Of a stretch of DNA of 34,326 bases, positions 18,739 to 28,011 are shown piece after piece. The position numbers were made by a program, and so were the translations under genes. The notes beneath the pieces are model-generated. The model did no database searches. It worked only from the letters and a program-made list of their open reading frames with translations, and was not told the origin of the DNA. The DNA is from Bacteroidales bacterium (GTDB taxonomy: Bacteria; Bacteroidota; Bacteroidia; Bacteroidales; JAEINX01): the NCBI GenBank assembly GCA_016342645.1, contig JAEINX010000037.1, forward strand, positions 1 to 34,326. The letters run 5' to 3'. The stretch's first letter is position 1. Each line of letters begins with the position of its first letter.

Positions 18739-18968
18739 TTTGATATGTTTTTTCTTTTAATTGGCTCAAACCGACATAATATTTTTTCATATAAATTTAC
18801 ACAAACATATGAAAAAATTTATACGGAGGTTCCCTCTGTCCTATTTATTTCAATTATTTTTTTCAGAGGAAATATACAAGTTTTTTCTTTTAACTATAAG
18901 CTGTGAAATTTTTACAATTTTACTTAAATTGCAAGTTTTTATTTACCAATAATTGAAACAGAATCTTT

Positions 18969-20270
18969 ATGAAAACAAAAAGTCTTTTTCTTGTCTTATT
19001 TCTTTTTTTAAGCATATTAACATTTTCTCAAATCACCATTGATAGAAATGATATGCCTAACGAAAATGACACTATTCGTTTAAGCACAGCATTAACCGTA
19101 AACGGGATTGATTACACGCTTACAGGTGAGGATTACACATGGGATTTTTCATCTCTAAGCTCAACAAATCAAAGAGTTGATACATTTTGCAGCGTCCTTT
19201 CGACTCCAATTCTATATCAAATTGTTTTTCCTTATTATTTAGTTGCAACGATTGCATCGCCTAAAGGTAATTTTGATTTGATTCCAAATTTGCAGTTTAG
19301 CAATTATTATCAATATTACAAGGAAAGCAGTTCAGAATTTAAAGATGTTGGTTTTGGGATTACTTTCAACGGAATCCCGATTCCAATTAAATACGATGAA
19401 GCTGATGTTTTATATAATTTTCCAATGCAGTTTGGGAATTCAAATACTTCAAATTCAGGATTTGAAATTAATATTCCTTCTATGATTTATCTCGGCATCG
19501 AAAAACAAAGAATAAATACTGTTGACGGTTGGGGTACTTTAATAACTCCCTTCGGCTCGTTTGAAACTTTGAGACTAAAATCAGAGATTGTTGAGCACGA
19601 TAGTATTTATATTGACTCACTTGGAATTGGTTTTCCTATTGATCGTAGCTATACTGAATATAAGTGGCTTGGAAAAGAACAGGGTTTACCATTGTTATCA
19701 ATTACCAAAGAAGGCTTATTAACAACAGTCGAATTTATAGACTCAATTAATTCGGGAGGCTCGGGAGAAATAACACAAACAATTTCATTATATCAAGGCT
19801 ATCAATTTATTTCCTCAAGGCTTGAAGTGGAAGATAACGATATGCTTAGCTTATTAGCAAATAATCTAAATGATAATCTTGATTTTGTAAGAAATTCGGC
19901 AGGAGAAACCTTAAGAAAAATTGGGCCAAATTGGGTCAACGGAATTGGCGATTGGATTACAACTGAAGGATATTTATTTAAAATGCATAATCAGGATGTT
20001 TTGGAAATTACAGGAAATGAAATTTTAGCCCAAACTCCTATTAATCTTGATGCGGGATATCAATTTGTCAGTTATTTGCCCGCCGACACAATTGATGCTA
20101 TTGAAGCTTTTTCTTCAATATTAAGCGAAAATTTAGAATTTATAAGAAATTCGCAGGGTAGCTCGCTTCGTAAAATAGGCACTACCTGGATTAATGGCCT
20201 CGGAAATTGCACCCCGGGGGAAGCTTTTTTAGTAAAAATGGCTGCTGATGCAGTTTTGATTTATCCGTAA
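18969..20270 (+). CDS. Secreted protein with duplicated C-terminal module, function unknown
   Basis: 433 residues with a clear signal peptide (MKTKSLFLVLFLFLSILTFS, cleavage near 20). Residues 21-260 are a beta-rich domain of unknown type. Residues 271-347 and 355-432 are two copies of one module: GYQFISS/GYQFVSY, NLDFVRNS/NLEFIRNS, LRKIGPNWVNGIGDW/LRKIGTTWINGLGNC and EGYLFKM/EAFLVKM. The copies differ enough to be old. The tail does not look like a type IX secretion sorting domain, and the protein ends straight after the second module. I do not know a function; the module may be an adhesion or surface-anchoring domain (guess). It sits alone between divergent and convergent neighbours, so is probably a single transcription unit. 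Confidence 0.8.
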   Translation: MKTKSLFLVLFLFLSILTFSQITIDRNDMPNENDTIRLSTALTVNGIDYTLTGEDYTWDFSSLSSTNQRVDTFCSVLSTPILYQIVFPYYLVATIASPKGNFDLIPNLQFSNYYQYYKESSSEFKDVGFGITFNGIPIPIKYDEADVLYNFPMQFGNSNTSNSGFEINIPSMIYLGIEKQRINTVDGWGTLITPFGSFETLRLKSEIVEHDSIYIDSLGIGFPIDRSYTEYKWLGKEQGLPLLSITKEGLLTTVEFIDSINSGGSGEITQTISLYQGYQFISSRLEVEDNDMLSLLANNLNDNLDFVRNSAGETLRKIGPNWVNGIGDWITTEGYLFKMHNQDVLEITGNEILAQTPINLDAGYQFVSYLPADTIDAIEAFSSILSENLEFIRNSQGSSLRKIGTTWINGLGNCTPGEAFLVKMAADAVLIYP

Positions 20271-20405
20271 TGTTTCTTGGTGAGGATACTATTGAAATCC
20301 ACAGAAAAAACATTTATACAAAGATAAGCACAAGGATTATGTTTGATTTGTTAAGAAATTAGTGTAACCGTATTTTGTAACAGTTCACAGAACACTTAAA
20401 TTTCG

Positions 20406-22832
20406 TTACAAATTATTACCTATCATCACACCAAAGAATATTGCTCTTGGCTGTTTTGGCCCGTAAATATATCCTGCATCACGTCCAATTCCTGCATCAA
20501 AATCATCCTGATACGAATTAAAAATATTTTTCAATCCTGTAATAACTTGAAGATTTGTGTTTCCTGCAATTGGAAATCTATAAGATATTTTCAAACCAAC
20601 ATCAATAAACTCAGTTGTTTTTTCAAGAGTTTCAGTTTCGAATAATTCATTCTTGTGGTATCCACCCGGATAATGTGGCGCATACATTGAACCTGTATAA
20701 GTTCCTGAAAGAACTGCTGAGAATTTCTTTGTAGGATTCCAGTTTGCTATGAAATAGCCATAATTTAATGGTGTGCGAAGAATATGCTTTGAAACACTTC
20801 CGGCTTCTTCACCCCATTCCTGATCTTCGTTATATTTAGCCGTTTGTGCGGTTAAACCAAGTTGAACATCAAGCGTTTTAATCGGAAAAATTTTGAACTC
20901 AATATTTGCCCCAGCAACTAAAGCATAAGAACTTGCATTCACTCTCGTTATTGTCATAATTTTTGTTGAATCATCAAAAGCATATTCCGGAGCAAAAGCA
21001 TTATCAAGTTTAGTATAAAATCCTTCAATAATAATTTCGGCAGGAAGCTTCCCGATTTTAAAATTATAATCAAAACCGCCGGCGATATTATTGGAAGATT
21101 CCGGTTTCAGGTTAAGGTCATTCATGTGGATAATTTTTCTGGCTCCCGAAGATTCGATATGTAAATCTTCATCGAAAATTTGGGGAACACGAAACCCTCT
21201 TGCATAACTTGTTCTTAATTGAAGGTTTTCTTTTAAGTTAAATAATATATTAACTCGGGGGCTGATGTTATCGTAATTATTTTTTTCATCATTTTCTTTT
21301 GCTTTATTTTTTATGGTTGAATAATCGTAACGAAATCCAATTAAAGCTTTCATCCAATCGAAATCCCATTCATTTTGAGCAAACAAACCAACTGTATTAA
21401 CAAACTGATCAGTAATAATACTATTTGGGATATATTTTGAATCTTCAACTTCATAATATCCTAATTTTTTATCATTTAGTTGATCGTGAATATTTTCTGC
21501 ACCAAGAATTAAAGTTGAAGGAGCAAAAAGAATTTTGTCAAATATTTTAGAACACTGAGAACCAACTACCCAAGTAAAACCTTTTGTTTTTCCATAAGCT
21601 GAAGGATCGTGTTCCGCTCCATAATAACTGTCGCGAGTAACTTTTTGTGCAGAAACATAAGCTGTGAATTTATTTTTTTGATTTTTTGTGAATGCATCAT
21701 AAGTCAATCCGCAATTTAAAATCAAATGTCTAACCATTTCTGTAATATCGCTTTGGTCAGGTTTACGATCAAATTTATTTCCACCCCTTCGATAATCATT
21801 AATTATGTTAAAATCAATAGTAATTTTATCGAAATCGCCAGGGCGATAATATGATTTTAAACCAAATACACTACTTTTTAGTTTTGTAATTTCCGAAAAA
21901 TCATCTTTTTTATCAAGAGTTCCATCATCATTTGAATCCCAAAAATCATCAGGATTTGCATTATATGGTTCTCTGTATCTGAACATTCCATAAGCAAACA
22001 TTCCCGACCTATAATCATCGGAAACAACAGAAGTACTAAAATTTATGCTTGCATCTGCTTTTTCAAAATCAATAAGTCCAAGATTTGTTCCAAATTGGTA
22101 GGAATTATTTAAAGGTTCTTTAGTGATTATGTTAACAGTTCCGGCAATTGCGTTTGCTCCATAAAGAGCCGAGCCCCCTCCCCTCACAACTTCAACTCTA
22201 TCAATCATGTTGGCAGGCAGCATTTCCAAACCGTAAACTCCTGCAAGTGAACTAAAAATCGGACGACTGTCAATAAGTATTTGTGAATATGCTCCATCCA
22301 ATCCATTTATTCTTAATTGAGAGAAACCACAATTCTGACAATCGTCTTCCATTCGCAGCCCTGGCGTAAAATTTAATCCTTCGGAAAGTGTGGGGGATTC
22401 GGTCGCTATAAATATTTTTGGGGAAATCCTGTTTACTACAACAGTGGCTTCTTTTCTGGTTTGGGCATATCTTGAAGCTGTTACAACAACTTCTTCTGTC
22501 ATGATTACGTCTGGAGTTAGGTTGAAATTAACTTCTAAAGTTTTATCTTTCTCAATTTTCACTTCTTTTTCCTGAGCTTTATACCCAATTGCTTGAGCAC
22601 GTAAAGTAAAAGTTCCGACAGGAAGATTTGTTAATTGATAGTGTCCCGTAAAATCAGTTGAAGTTCCAATAGACGTTCCTATTAGTAAAATAGTTGCATA
22701 AGAAATATGGTCGCCATTGTTTTTTACGTGGCCAACGACCAATGCGTCTGATTTCTCTTTTTGCGAGAACGTATTGTTAGCCGATAATATAAACATTATT
22801 GATATTATTGATAATATTATTCGTTTATTCAT
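20406..22832 (-). CDS. TonB-dependent outer-membrane receptor
   Basis: 808 residues. A signal peptide (1-23) is followed by a carboxypeptidase-regulatory-like beta sandwich (about 30-108), then the TonB-box region TEEVVVTASR (112-121) and the plug domain (NMIDRVEVVRGGGSALYGANAIAGTVNIITKEP near 206-240), then the 22-strand barrel ending in a short aromatic-rich C-terminus. The plug has Cys165 and Cys168 in CQNCG, a pair seen in a subset of Bacteroidota receptors. No SusD partner is adjacent, so a glycan role is unlikely; receptors of this layout mostly take up metal chelates, haem or cobalamin. A small His-rich membrane protein gene lies 168 bases upstream on the same strand, which makes a metal substrate my preferred inference. 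Confidence 0.93.
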   Translation of the reverse strand: MNKRIILSIISIMFILSANNTFSQKEKSDALVVGHVKNNGDHISYATILLIGTSIGTSTDFTGHYQLTNLPVGTFTLRAQAIGYKAQEKEVKIEKDKTLEVNFNLTPDVIMTEEVVVTASRYAQTRKEATVVVNRISPKIFIATESPTLSEGLNFTPGLRMEDDCQNCGFSQLRINGLDGAYSQILIDSRPIFSSLAGVYGLEMLPANMIDRVEVVRGGGSALYGANAIAGTVNIITKEPLNNSYQFGTNLGLIDFEKADASINFSTSVVSDDYRSGMFAYGMFRYREPYNANPDDFWDSNDDGTLDKKDDFSEITKLKSSVFGLKSYYRPGDFDKITIDFNIINDYRRGGNKFDRKPDQSDITEMVRHLILNCGLTYDAFTKNQKNKFTAYVSAQKVTRDSYYGAEHDPSAYGKTKGFTWVVGSQCSKIFDKILFAPSTLILGAENIHDQLNDKKLGYYEVEDSKYIPNSIITDQFVNTVGLFAQNEWDFDWMKALIGFRYDYSTIKNKAKENDEKNNYDNISPRVNILFNLKENLQLRTSYARGFRVPQIFDEDLHIESSGARKIIHMNDLNLKPESSNNIAGGFDYNFKIGKLPAEIIIEGFYTKLDNAFAPEYAFDDSTKIMTITRVNASSYALVAGANIEFKIFPIKTLDVQLGLTAQTAKYNEDQEWGEEAGSVSKHILRTPLNYGYFIANWNPTKKFSAVLSGTYTGSMYAPHYPGGYHKNELFETETLEKTTEFIDVGLKISYRFPIAGNTNLQVITGLKNIFNSYQDDFDAGIGRDAGYIYGPKQPRAIFFGVMIGNNL

Positions 22833-23000
22833 TTTTTTCTATTTGTTAATTAAAATTAATAACTCACATAATTCAATATAGAGTTAAGTTAAGTTTATTT
22901 TATTATAACTTAAAATTTGTTTTGAATTAAATTTGGAAATATTTGTCATTCATATAAAACAAAACCCTCAAAGAGAGCTGATTTACGAATGACCTCATGT

Positions 23001-23393
23001 TTAAACAAATAGAATAGGTGGTGCTTTATTTTTTAAAGAATAGAAATAATTATTTGAAAAATAGATTGTTTTCTTTTTTGATTCTATTCTCTTAGTATTT
23101 AATAGAAATATTTTAGAAGTAAGTATAAAAACAAGGCTGAGAAAAAAACTTGCTGAAAACAAATCTAAAAATACAATTTGATTTTTTGTATGAGTATGAT
23201 TAGAAGAAAACGGAGTGGAAGTATTTGAATTTGAATTTGAATTTGAGTTTGCATAAGGATGAGAATGACAAATTATTTCACCGGAAGGGAGATAATGGTA
23301 ATGCTTAAAATTAATCATAAAAAACTGATATGCAATCAAAATTGGTATTAACGACACCAAAACAAACAACAATATCTTTTTGTGTTTTTTCAT
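23001..23393 (-). CDS. Small His-rich membrane protein, putative metal-related
   Basis: 130 residues. TM1 at about 8-28 leads to an extracytoplasmic loop (29-75) rich in His: KHYHYLPSG, ICHSHPY and NHTHTK. The loop holds an Asn/Ser repeat coded by a hexanucleotide tandem repeat. TM2 is about 76-97. The tail is basic and ends KAPPILFV. I have no named family for it; its His pairs look suited to bind zinc or copper, and such small proteins are often found next to TonB-dependent receptors in this phylum (from general knowledge, not checked). A promoter candidate and an inverted repeat lie directly upstream, and the receptor follows on the same strand, so co-regulation is likely. Confidence 0.75.
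   Translation of the reverse strand: MKKHKKILLFVLVSLIPILIAYQFFMINFKHYHYLPSGEIICHSHPYANSNSNSNSNTSTPFSSNHTHTKNQIVFLDLFSASFFLSLVFILTSKIFLLNTKRIESKKKTIYFSNNYFYSLKNKAPPILFV
23223..23246. repeat. Hexanucleotide microsatellite inside a coding region
   Basis: Four exact tandem copies of ATTTGA on the plus strand. On the coding minus strand they give the Asn-Ser repeat in the His-rich loop. Because the unit is six bases, copy-number change keeps the frame. Confidence 0.85.
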
Positions 23394-23411
23394 ATTTCAA
23401 CTAATAGGCTG

Positions 23412-23419
23412 CAAAATTA
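23412..23419 (-). promoter_or_regulatory. Candidate -7 element for the His-rich protein/TonB receptor unit
   Basis: The minus strand reads TAATTTTG, matching TAnnTTTG, 18 bases upstream of the ATG at 23393. The -33 position has no TTG and is covered by the inverted repeat at 23424-23452. Confidence 0.45.
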
Positions 23420-23423
23420 TTTT

Positions 23424-23452
23424 TAAGAATTAAATAATCCTAATAATTCTTA
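23424..23452. promoter_or_regulatory. Inverted repeat at the promoter, candidate operator
   Basis: TAAGAATTA (23424-23432) and TAATTCTTA (23444-23452) are exact 9-base inverted arms separated by 11 bases. The pair lies across the -10 to -40 region of the promoter candidate. The arm centres are 20 bases apart, about two helical turns, which suits a dimeric regulator. It does not match the usual Fur/Zur box spacing. Confidence 0.4.
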
Positions 23453-23530
23453 TTTAAATTAATAATAAATAAAGGTGTTCTTATTAACTTCCATATTTTC
23501 AAATTTATATTAAATTCAATATATTTTAAA

Positions 23531-25561
23531 TCAATACAATTCAATTTTTACATCATCAAAAAACAATGAATTTTTTCCCTTATTCCAAACATATAGTTTT
23601 AATTCAACGTTCTTGTTTTCAGGATTAGGCAAATGAAAGAAAAGATTAATTTCTTCCCATTTATTGATTATTTTAATATCTTTTGAAATATCAAATGATT
23701 TATAATAAATAGTTTCATCCTTAGATTTTAATGTAACAGTAATTATACAATTATTTATAATATTTAATTCTTTTAAAATAAATGCATTAAAAAACAAGAT
23801 ATTATTGCTTTGATTTAATTCTGTAAATTGTTTAATTGTAAAACCTATTCCAAATTTTTCATTACCCGAAAGATATGAAGAGTTTTTGCCCGAATGACTT
23901 ATTTTTGAAGTTAACGAATAATTACTCCAAAATTCATTTATTATCGTATCAAAAGTTATAATTTCACTTAATACGGGCTTCCTATTTTTTAAACCAAAAA
24001 ATTCCTTTAAAGAACAGTCATTTTCTTTGATCATTAATTTATATACAGAAATTTTACCATTATATCCAATTCTCTTTATTTTAGAAGTTATTTCAGGATA
24101 ATTCTTGTAAATTTCAGACATAAAAAGATCATTCTGAAATATTATATAGTCATAAGTCCATGATAAAGACTCCTTAATATTTTCATAAGTCGTATTCATT
24201 ACAACAAAGCCTTTTCTATCCATTAAAATAAAAGGAATATTCGGAGCATAAGCATCAATCACTAAGATTTTTGCTTCTCGGCTAATATTTAAAAAATCTA
24301 AGAAATCTTTTGATTTCTGAAAATTACTGATCATCAAGGCCAAATTACTATATGATTTTGTTTTTCTTCTGTTTTTTTGTGAATTTATTGCATTTGAGAT
24401 CAAAACTATACTTATTGAAATAAGAAAAACAGTGAAAAATATATTTCTATATTTAAAACTGAAATCTGGTAAAAGTCTTAATAAAATCAGTAAAAATAAT
24501 ATTAACGGAATAAAAAACGTATCAAGAAAATAATAATCATGATATGCAAACTGCTTCATCATTAGAACAAAAAACATAATGTTACCGATGAGCATAATTA
24601 ATAAAATCAAAATTCCTTTCCTCTCAATTTTACCTATTAAATTTTTGCTTTTTAAACTAAAAATAATCGCTGCTAAAAAAATTAAAATAAATATCAGATA
24701 ATGAATATTAGAAAAGTATTGAAAAGCCCATTTTTCATAAATAGTAGCCAAAATTAATTTTACTTCTTCAATACCTGAAGCCGGCAAAATGTTATTCAAA
24801 AACATTGATCCATAAACATTTCTCAAATGATTATTATAAAAATAATAAGCAAGCAAAATAATTATTGAAACCAAAATTGCAATAAGTTTATTGATCTCTA
24901 TTTTTTTTATTTTGACAAACTTGAGAAATTCAACACAAAAAATTGTTATTAATATAATTGCAAAAGAGGTTCGGCTAAGAACTGCCAAAGTTAGAAACAG
25001 AATGGACAAATAAAAAGCTATTTGCTTTTTTGTTTTTATATTCTTGAAATAAAAATAAAGGCCAATTATTGCATTGGCTAATGATGGAATAGTCGGCAAA
25101 AACCCCGATTGGTAGTAAACAAAAACCGGAGAGGTTGCAGCAAAAACAACAATTAATATGGATTTAAAAATATCCTTTGTAAACAAGAAACTCAATCGAA
25201 AAAAAAAGAAAAGGCCAATAAAACTATAAAGAAGAATATAAACCCTAAAACACCAAGGTGAAGTTGTTTTAAATGATTTCATTATTACTGCAGGAACATA
25301 ATCATGAATTGGGAAATCGACTGCTGTAATAGAATTATCGGTAGGATTTTTAAATTCATCAGGAAACTGTTTATTCATCACAAAGGTCTGAGGGTGAAAA
25401 ACATCAAAATCATTTTTCAGGAAACCTAATGCTAAAGCATATCTGTCGGATTGAGCCCAAGCATGAATATGGGAAGGAAATTCATTAATATATTTCCAAT
25501 GAAAAATAAATCCCAATGAAATTATAATTGAAATGACTATATATTTATCATACTTCCTCAT
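23531..25561 (-). CDS. GT39/ArnT-like membrane glycosyltransferase with C-terminal beta domain
   Basis: 676 residues. About ten or more hydrophobic segments fill residues 1-400. The first extracytoplasmic loop carries AWAQSDRYALALGFL with Asp39, at the place where GT-C enzymes such as PMT/ArnT keep the catalytic acid. These enzymes move sugars from polyprenyl-phosphate donors onto protein or lipid on the outer face of the inner membrane. Residues 400-500 form a soluble alpha/beta part, and about 510-676 a beta-sandwich-like domain ending SLFFDDVKIELY, reminiscent of carbohydrate-binding jelly rolls. The ATG is 22 bases after the recR stop, so co-transcription with recR is likely. Substrate unknown. 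Confidence 0.78.
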   Translation of the reverse strand: MRKYDKYIVISIIISLGFIFHWKYINEFPSHIHAWAQSDRYALALGFLKNDFDVFHPQTFVMNKQFPDEFKNPTDNSITAVDFPIHDYVPAVIMKSFKTTSPWCFRVYILLYSFIGLFFFFRLSFLFTKDIFKSILIVVFAATSPVFVYYQSGFLPTIPSLANAIIGLYFYFKNIKTKKQIAFYLSILFLTLAVLSRTSFAIILITIFCVEFLKFVKIKKIEINKLIAILVSIIILLAYYFYNNHLRNVYGSMFLNNILPASGIEEVKLILATIYEKWAFQYFSNIHYLIFILIFLAAIIFSLKSKNLIGKIERKGILILLIMLIGNIMFFVLMMKQFAYHDYYFLDTFFIPLILFLLILLRLLPDFSFKYRNIFFTVFLISISIVLISNAINSQKNRRKTKSYSNLALMISNFQKSKDFLDFLNISREAKILVIDAYAPNIPFILMDRKGFVVMNTTYENIKESLSWTYDYIIFQNDLFMSEIYKNYPEITSKIKRIGYNGKISVYKLMIKENDCSLKEFFGLKNRKPVLSEIITFDTIINEFWSNYSLTSKISHSGKNSSYLSGNEKFGIGFTIKQFTELNQSNNILFFNAFILKELNIINNCIITVTLKSKDETIYYKSFDISKDIKIINKWEEINLFFHLPNPENKNVELKLYVWNKGKNSLFFDDVKIELY

Positions 25562-25583
25562 TAAGCATTACAAAAATTAAGAT

Positions 25584-26213
25584 TTAAAATCTCTCTTCCG
25601 AAAGCGAATTTTCATAAGGCATCCTATTAATTATCGAGCGGCCAAGTGTGATTTCATCAGCATATTCCAATTCATCTCCAATTGAAATTCCACGGGCTAT
25701 TGTTGTAATTTTTATATTGAAGTGAGATAATTTTTTATAAATATAATAATTAGTTGTGTCTCCCTCGATAGTTGTGGAAAGGGCCATAATAATTTCATTT
25801 GTATTATCTTCCGAAACTTTTCTAATCAATGATTCAATGTTTAGATCGCTTGGGCCAATTCCATCCATAGGCGAAATAATTCCTCCGAGAATATGGTAAA
25901 CTCCATTGAATTGGCCGGTATTTTCAATCGCCATAACGTCTCTCACATCTTCAACAACGCAAAGTGTTGAATGATCTCGTTTTGGGTTTGCACAAATTTC
26001 ACAAGCTTCGGAATCAGAAATATTATGACAAGTTTTACAATATTGAATTTTATTACGGAGTTCAATAATAGAACTTCCGAGGGATTCAGCGTAATTACTT
26101 TCTTCTTTTAAGATATGTAGTGCAAGACGCAATGCCGTTTTCTTCCCGATTCCGGGCAACTTCGATAATTCATTAACTGAATTCTCAAGTAATTTTGATG
26201 AATATGTATTCAA
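25584..26213 (-). CDS. recR: Recombination mediator RecR
   Basis: 209 residues, normal length. RecR helps load RecA at gaps with RecO/RecF. A helix-hairpin-helix region lies at 16-32 ([15 protein letters not shown]). The zinc finger uses Cys59, Cys62, Cys71 and Cys74. The Toprim domain starts [14 protein letters not shown] (84-97), followed by [16 protein letters not shown]. The start is a TTG at 26213-26211; no in-frame ATG lies between it and the upstream stop, and the residues after it ([18 protein letters not shown]) align with the normal RecR N-terminus, so the TTG start is well supported. Confidence 0.96.
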   Translation of the reverse strand: MNTYSSKLLENSVNELSKLPGIGKKTALRLALHILKEESNYAESLGSSIIELRNKIQYCKTCHNISDSEACEICANPKRDHSTLCVVEDVRDVMAIENTGQFNGVYHILGGIISPMDGIGPSDLNIESLIRKVSEDNTNEIIMALSTTIEGDTTNYYIYKKLSHFNIKITTIARGISIGDELEYADEITLGRSIINRMPYENSLSEERF

Positions 26214-26301
26214 TTTTGTATAGGTTTTTTAAATTAAATTTAGTTTATTGATTGTAATTATTATTAAAACCAAGCGTTAATATCATAAATCGTATTATTA
26301 T

Positions 26302-27057
26302 ATGAATAAGATTATCAACAAAATTTTTTCAAAATTACAATTAAATTCTTCTTTTTTGATTAGAGGCTTTTTTTTATTTTTAGTTCTTATATTCCTTGTT
26401 CCGAATTTGGGAGCACAGAATAAATCCGCGATTAACCAAAAAGATGAACAAAGAAGAAAACAAGGTGTTTGGAAGAAAAAAAATGTTTACGGAAGAATGA
26501 TTTACGAAGGGAATTTTTTAGATGACAAGCCTTTGGGTGAATTTAAATACTATTATGGTGATGGAGGCCTAAAAGCTGTTTCAAAATTTGAGAAAAATGG
26601 AAGTATTTCATACACGGTTTTTTATCATCCAAACGGAAAAATGATGGCGAGAGGTAAATTTATAAATGAAAAAAAAGATAGTACTTGGAATTTCTATCGC
26701 AAAAGTGATGAATTACTTGTTTCAAAAGACAATTATCTTGATGGAAAAATACATGGTGAATCAATTTCGTATTACCCGAATGGAGTTATCGCAGAGATAA
26801 TTAATTATAATGAAGGAGTTAAACATGGTGAATGGGTAAAATATTTTCAGGATGGAAGTATTCAAATAGAAGGAAATTATATTAATGATAATATTGAAGG
26901 AAAATATAGAATTTATTACCCCGGAAAAATTCTAAAAGCATCCGGAGAGTATAAAAAATCCTTAAAACACGGTGAATGGAAATACTATTCAATCTTGGAA
27001 GAACTTGAAAAACATGAGATTTTTGAGGATGGAAAAATTGTTAAAGAGAAAGAATAA
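26302..27057 (+). CDS. Secreted MORN/YwqK-type repeat protein
   Basis: 251 residues. A hydrophobic signal at about 18-37 ends in LGAQ, so it is probably exported. The rest is repeats of about 22-24 residues: GVWKKKNVYGRMIYEGNF, YHPNGKMMARGKF, YYPNGVIAEIINYNEGVKHGEW, YFQDGSIQIEGNY, YYPGKILKASGEYKKSLKHGEW. These are MORN_2/YwqK-type repeats as in the lipoprotein at 4345-4947, but this protein has no lipobox. No toxin gene is adjacent, so the 'YwqK antitoxin' label often given to such proteins should not be read as function. It is divergent from recR, 88 bases away. Confidence 0.83.
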   Translation: MNKIINKIFSKLQLNSSFLIRGFFLFLVLIFLVPNLGAQNKSAINQKDEQRRKQGVWKKKNVYGRMIYEGNFLDDKPLGEFKYYYGDGGLKAVSKFEKNGSISYTVFYHPNGKMMARGKFINEKKDSTWNFYRKSDELLVSKDNYLDGKIHGESISYYPNGVIAEIINYNEGVKHGEWVKYFQDGSIQIEGNYINDNIEGKYRIYYPGKILKASGEYKKSLKHGEWKYYSILEELEKHEIFEDGKIVKEKE

Positions 27058-27061
27058 AGAA

Positions 27062-27096
27062 GTACATTGAAAGTATCGTTATTTTGTTTCATGTAC
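27062..27096 (+). terminator. Possible terminator hairpin after the MORN gene
   Basis: GTACATTGAAA (27062-27072) pairs with TTTCATGTAC (27087-27096) with one bulged T, 14-base loop, five bases after the stop codon. A second small palindrome AAATTGAACAATTT follows at 27097-27110. No strong U tract. Confidence 0.35.
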
Positions 27097-27201
27097 AAAT
27101 TGAACAATTTAGCCATTTAATAATATAGCAATATAACCATCAATTCATATTTTAAAAACTTTTGTTATTAGAGTATTATACCTTACTTAATTAAACTCAA
27201 C

Positions 27202-28011
27202 TTACATATTATTTCTCTCAAAAAGAACAGGAATAGTTTTTAGGATAATTCTAATATCACCAAAAAAAGATGCGGAAAGCGCATATTTATTATCAAGTTC
27301 TTTGCGATCATCTTCAGAAATAATACAATTATTTGAAGTACTTGTTTGCCAGAGCCCTGTAATTCCGGCAGGAGCTAAAAAACGCAAAGCCCATTGGTCG
27401 TTTGTAAGCATTTCGGCTTCATAAAGTGGTAGAGGTCTGTTTCCGACTATTGACATATCGCCTTTGATAACATTAACTAATTGTGGCAATTCATCCAAAT
27501 TTGTATTACGTAAAAACTTTCCAATTTTTGTTATTCTCGGATCATTTTTAATTTTATAGAAAGTAGCTTTTTTCGAGTGCAATTTTTTCTGTTTCAAATA
27601 AAAATTTTCACAAATCTGTAAACCACTTATATATAGAATTGGGGAACAAGGATAAGAAAGTTTTTCACACTCGGGACATGAAGATTCCTTGATTCCGTCA
27701 ATATTTTTTTTACACTCGTCTATTAAATATTGATTAAACTTTGAAACTTCAATAAACCTCTTCTCCGAACCATCATACATTGAGCGAAATTTAAAAAATC
27801 TAAAAATATCGTAACCGGTACCAACGCGATCTGAAACATAAAAAACTGAACCCTTTGATTCAACGCATATTAAAATGATTATAATTATAAATACGGGAGA
27901 TAATACAATAAGTGCAAGTGATGCAAAAACAATATCGAATATTCTTTTTGTAAGATTTATCCTATAATCATCAAATTTCTCAGAATCATTAACCTTAAAC
28001 TTTTTTTTCAT
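27202..28011 (-). CDS. Polyprenyl-phosphate sugar-1-phosphate transferase with Cys-rich insert
   Basis: 269 residues, bacterial sugar transferase (WcaJ/WbaP C-terminal) family: moves a sugar-1-phosphate from a nucleotide sugar to undecaprenyl phosphate to start a surface glycan. The N-terminus has KRIFDIVFA and one membrane helix (24-50). The catalytic core has FFKFRSMYDGSEKR (72-85), TKIGKFLRNTNLDELPQL (161-178), GDMSIVGNRPLP (184-195) and APAGITGLWQ. Between residues 85 and 150 there is an insert with Cys100, Cys112, Cys115, Cys122 and Cys134, including a CxxC, able to hold a metal ion. No other glycan-cluster genes are adjacent. It lies downstream of the ABC-2 pair on the same strand but after a 157-base gap. 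Confidence 0.9.
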   Translation of the reverse strand: MKKKFKVNDSEKFDDYRINLTKRIFDIVFASLALIVLSPVFIIIIILICVESKGSVFYVSDRVGTGYDIFRFFKFRSMYDGSEKRFIEVSKFNQYLIDECKKNIDGIKESSCPECEKLSYPCSPILYISGLQICENFYLKQKKLHSKKATFYKIKNDPRITKIGKFLRNTNLDELPQLVNVIKGDMSIVGNRPLPLYEAEMLTNDQWALRFLAPAGITGLWQTSTSNNCIISEDDRKELDNKYALSASFFGDIRIILKTIPVLFERNNM

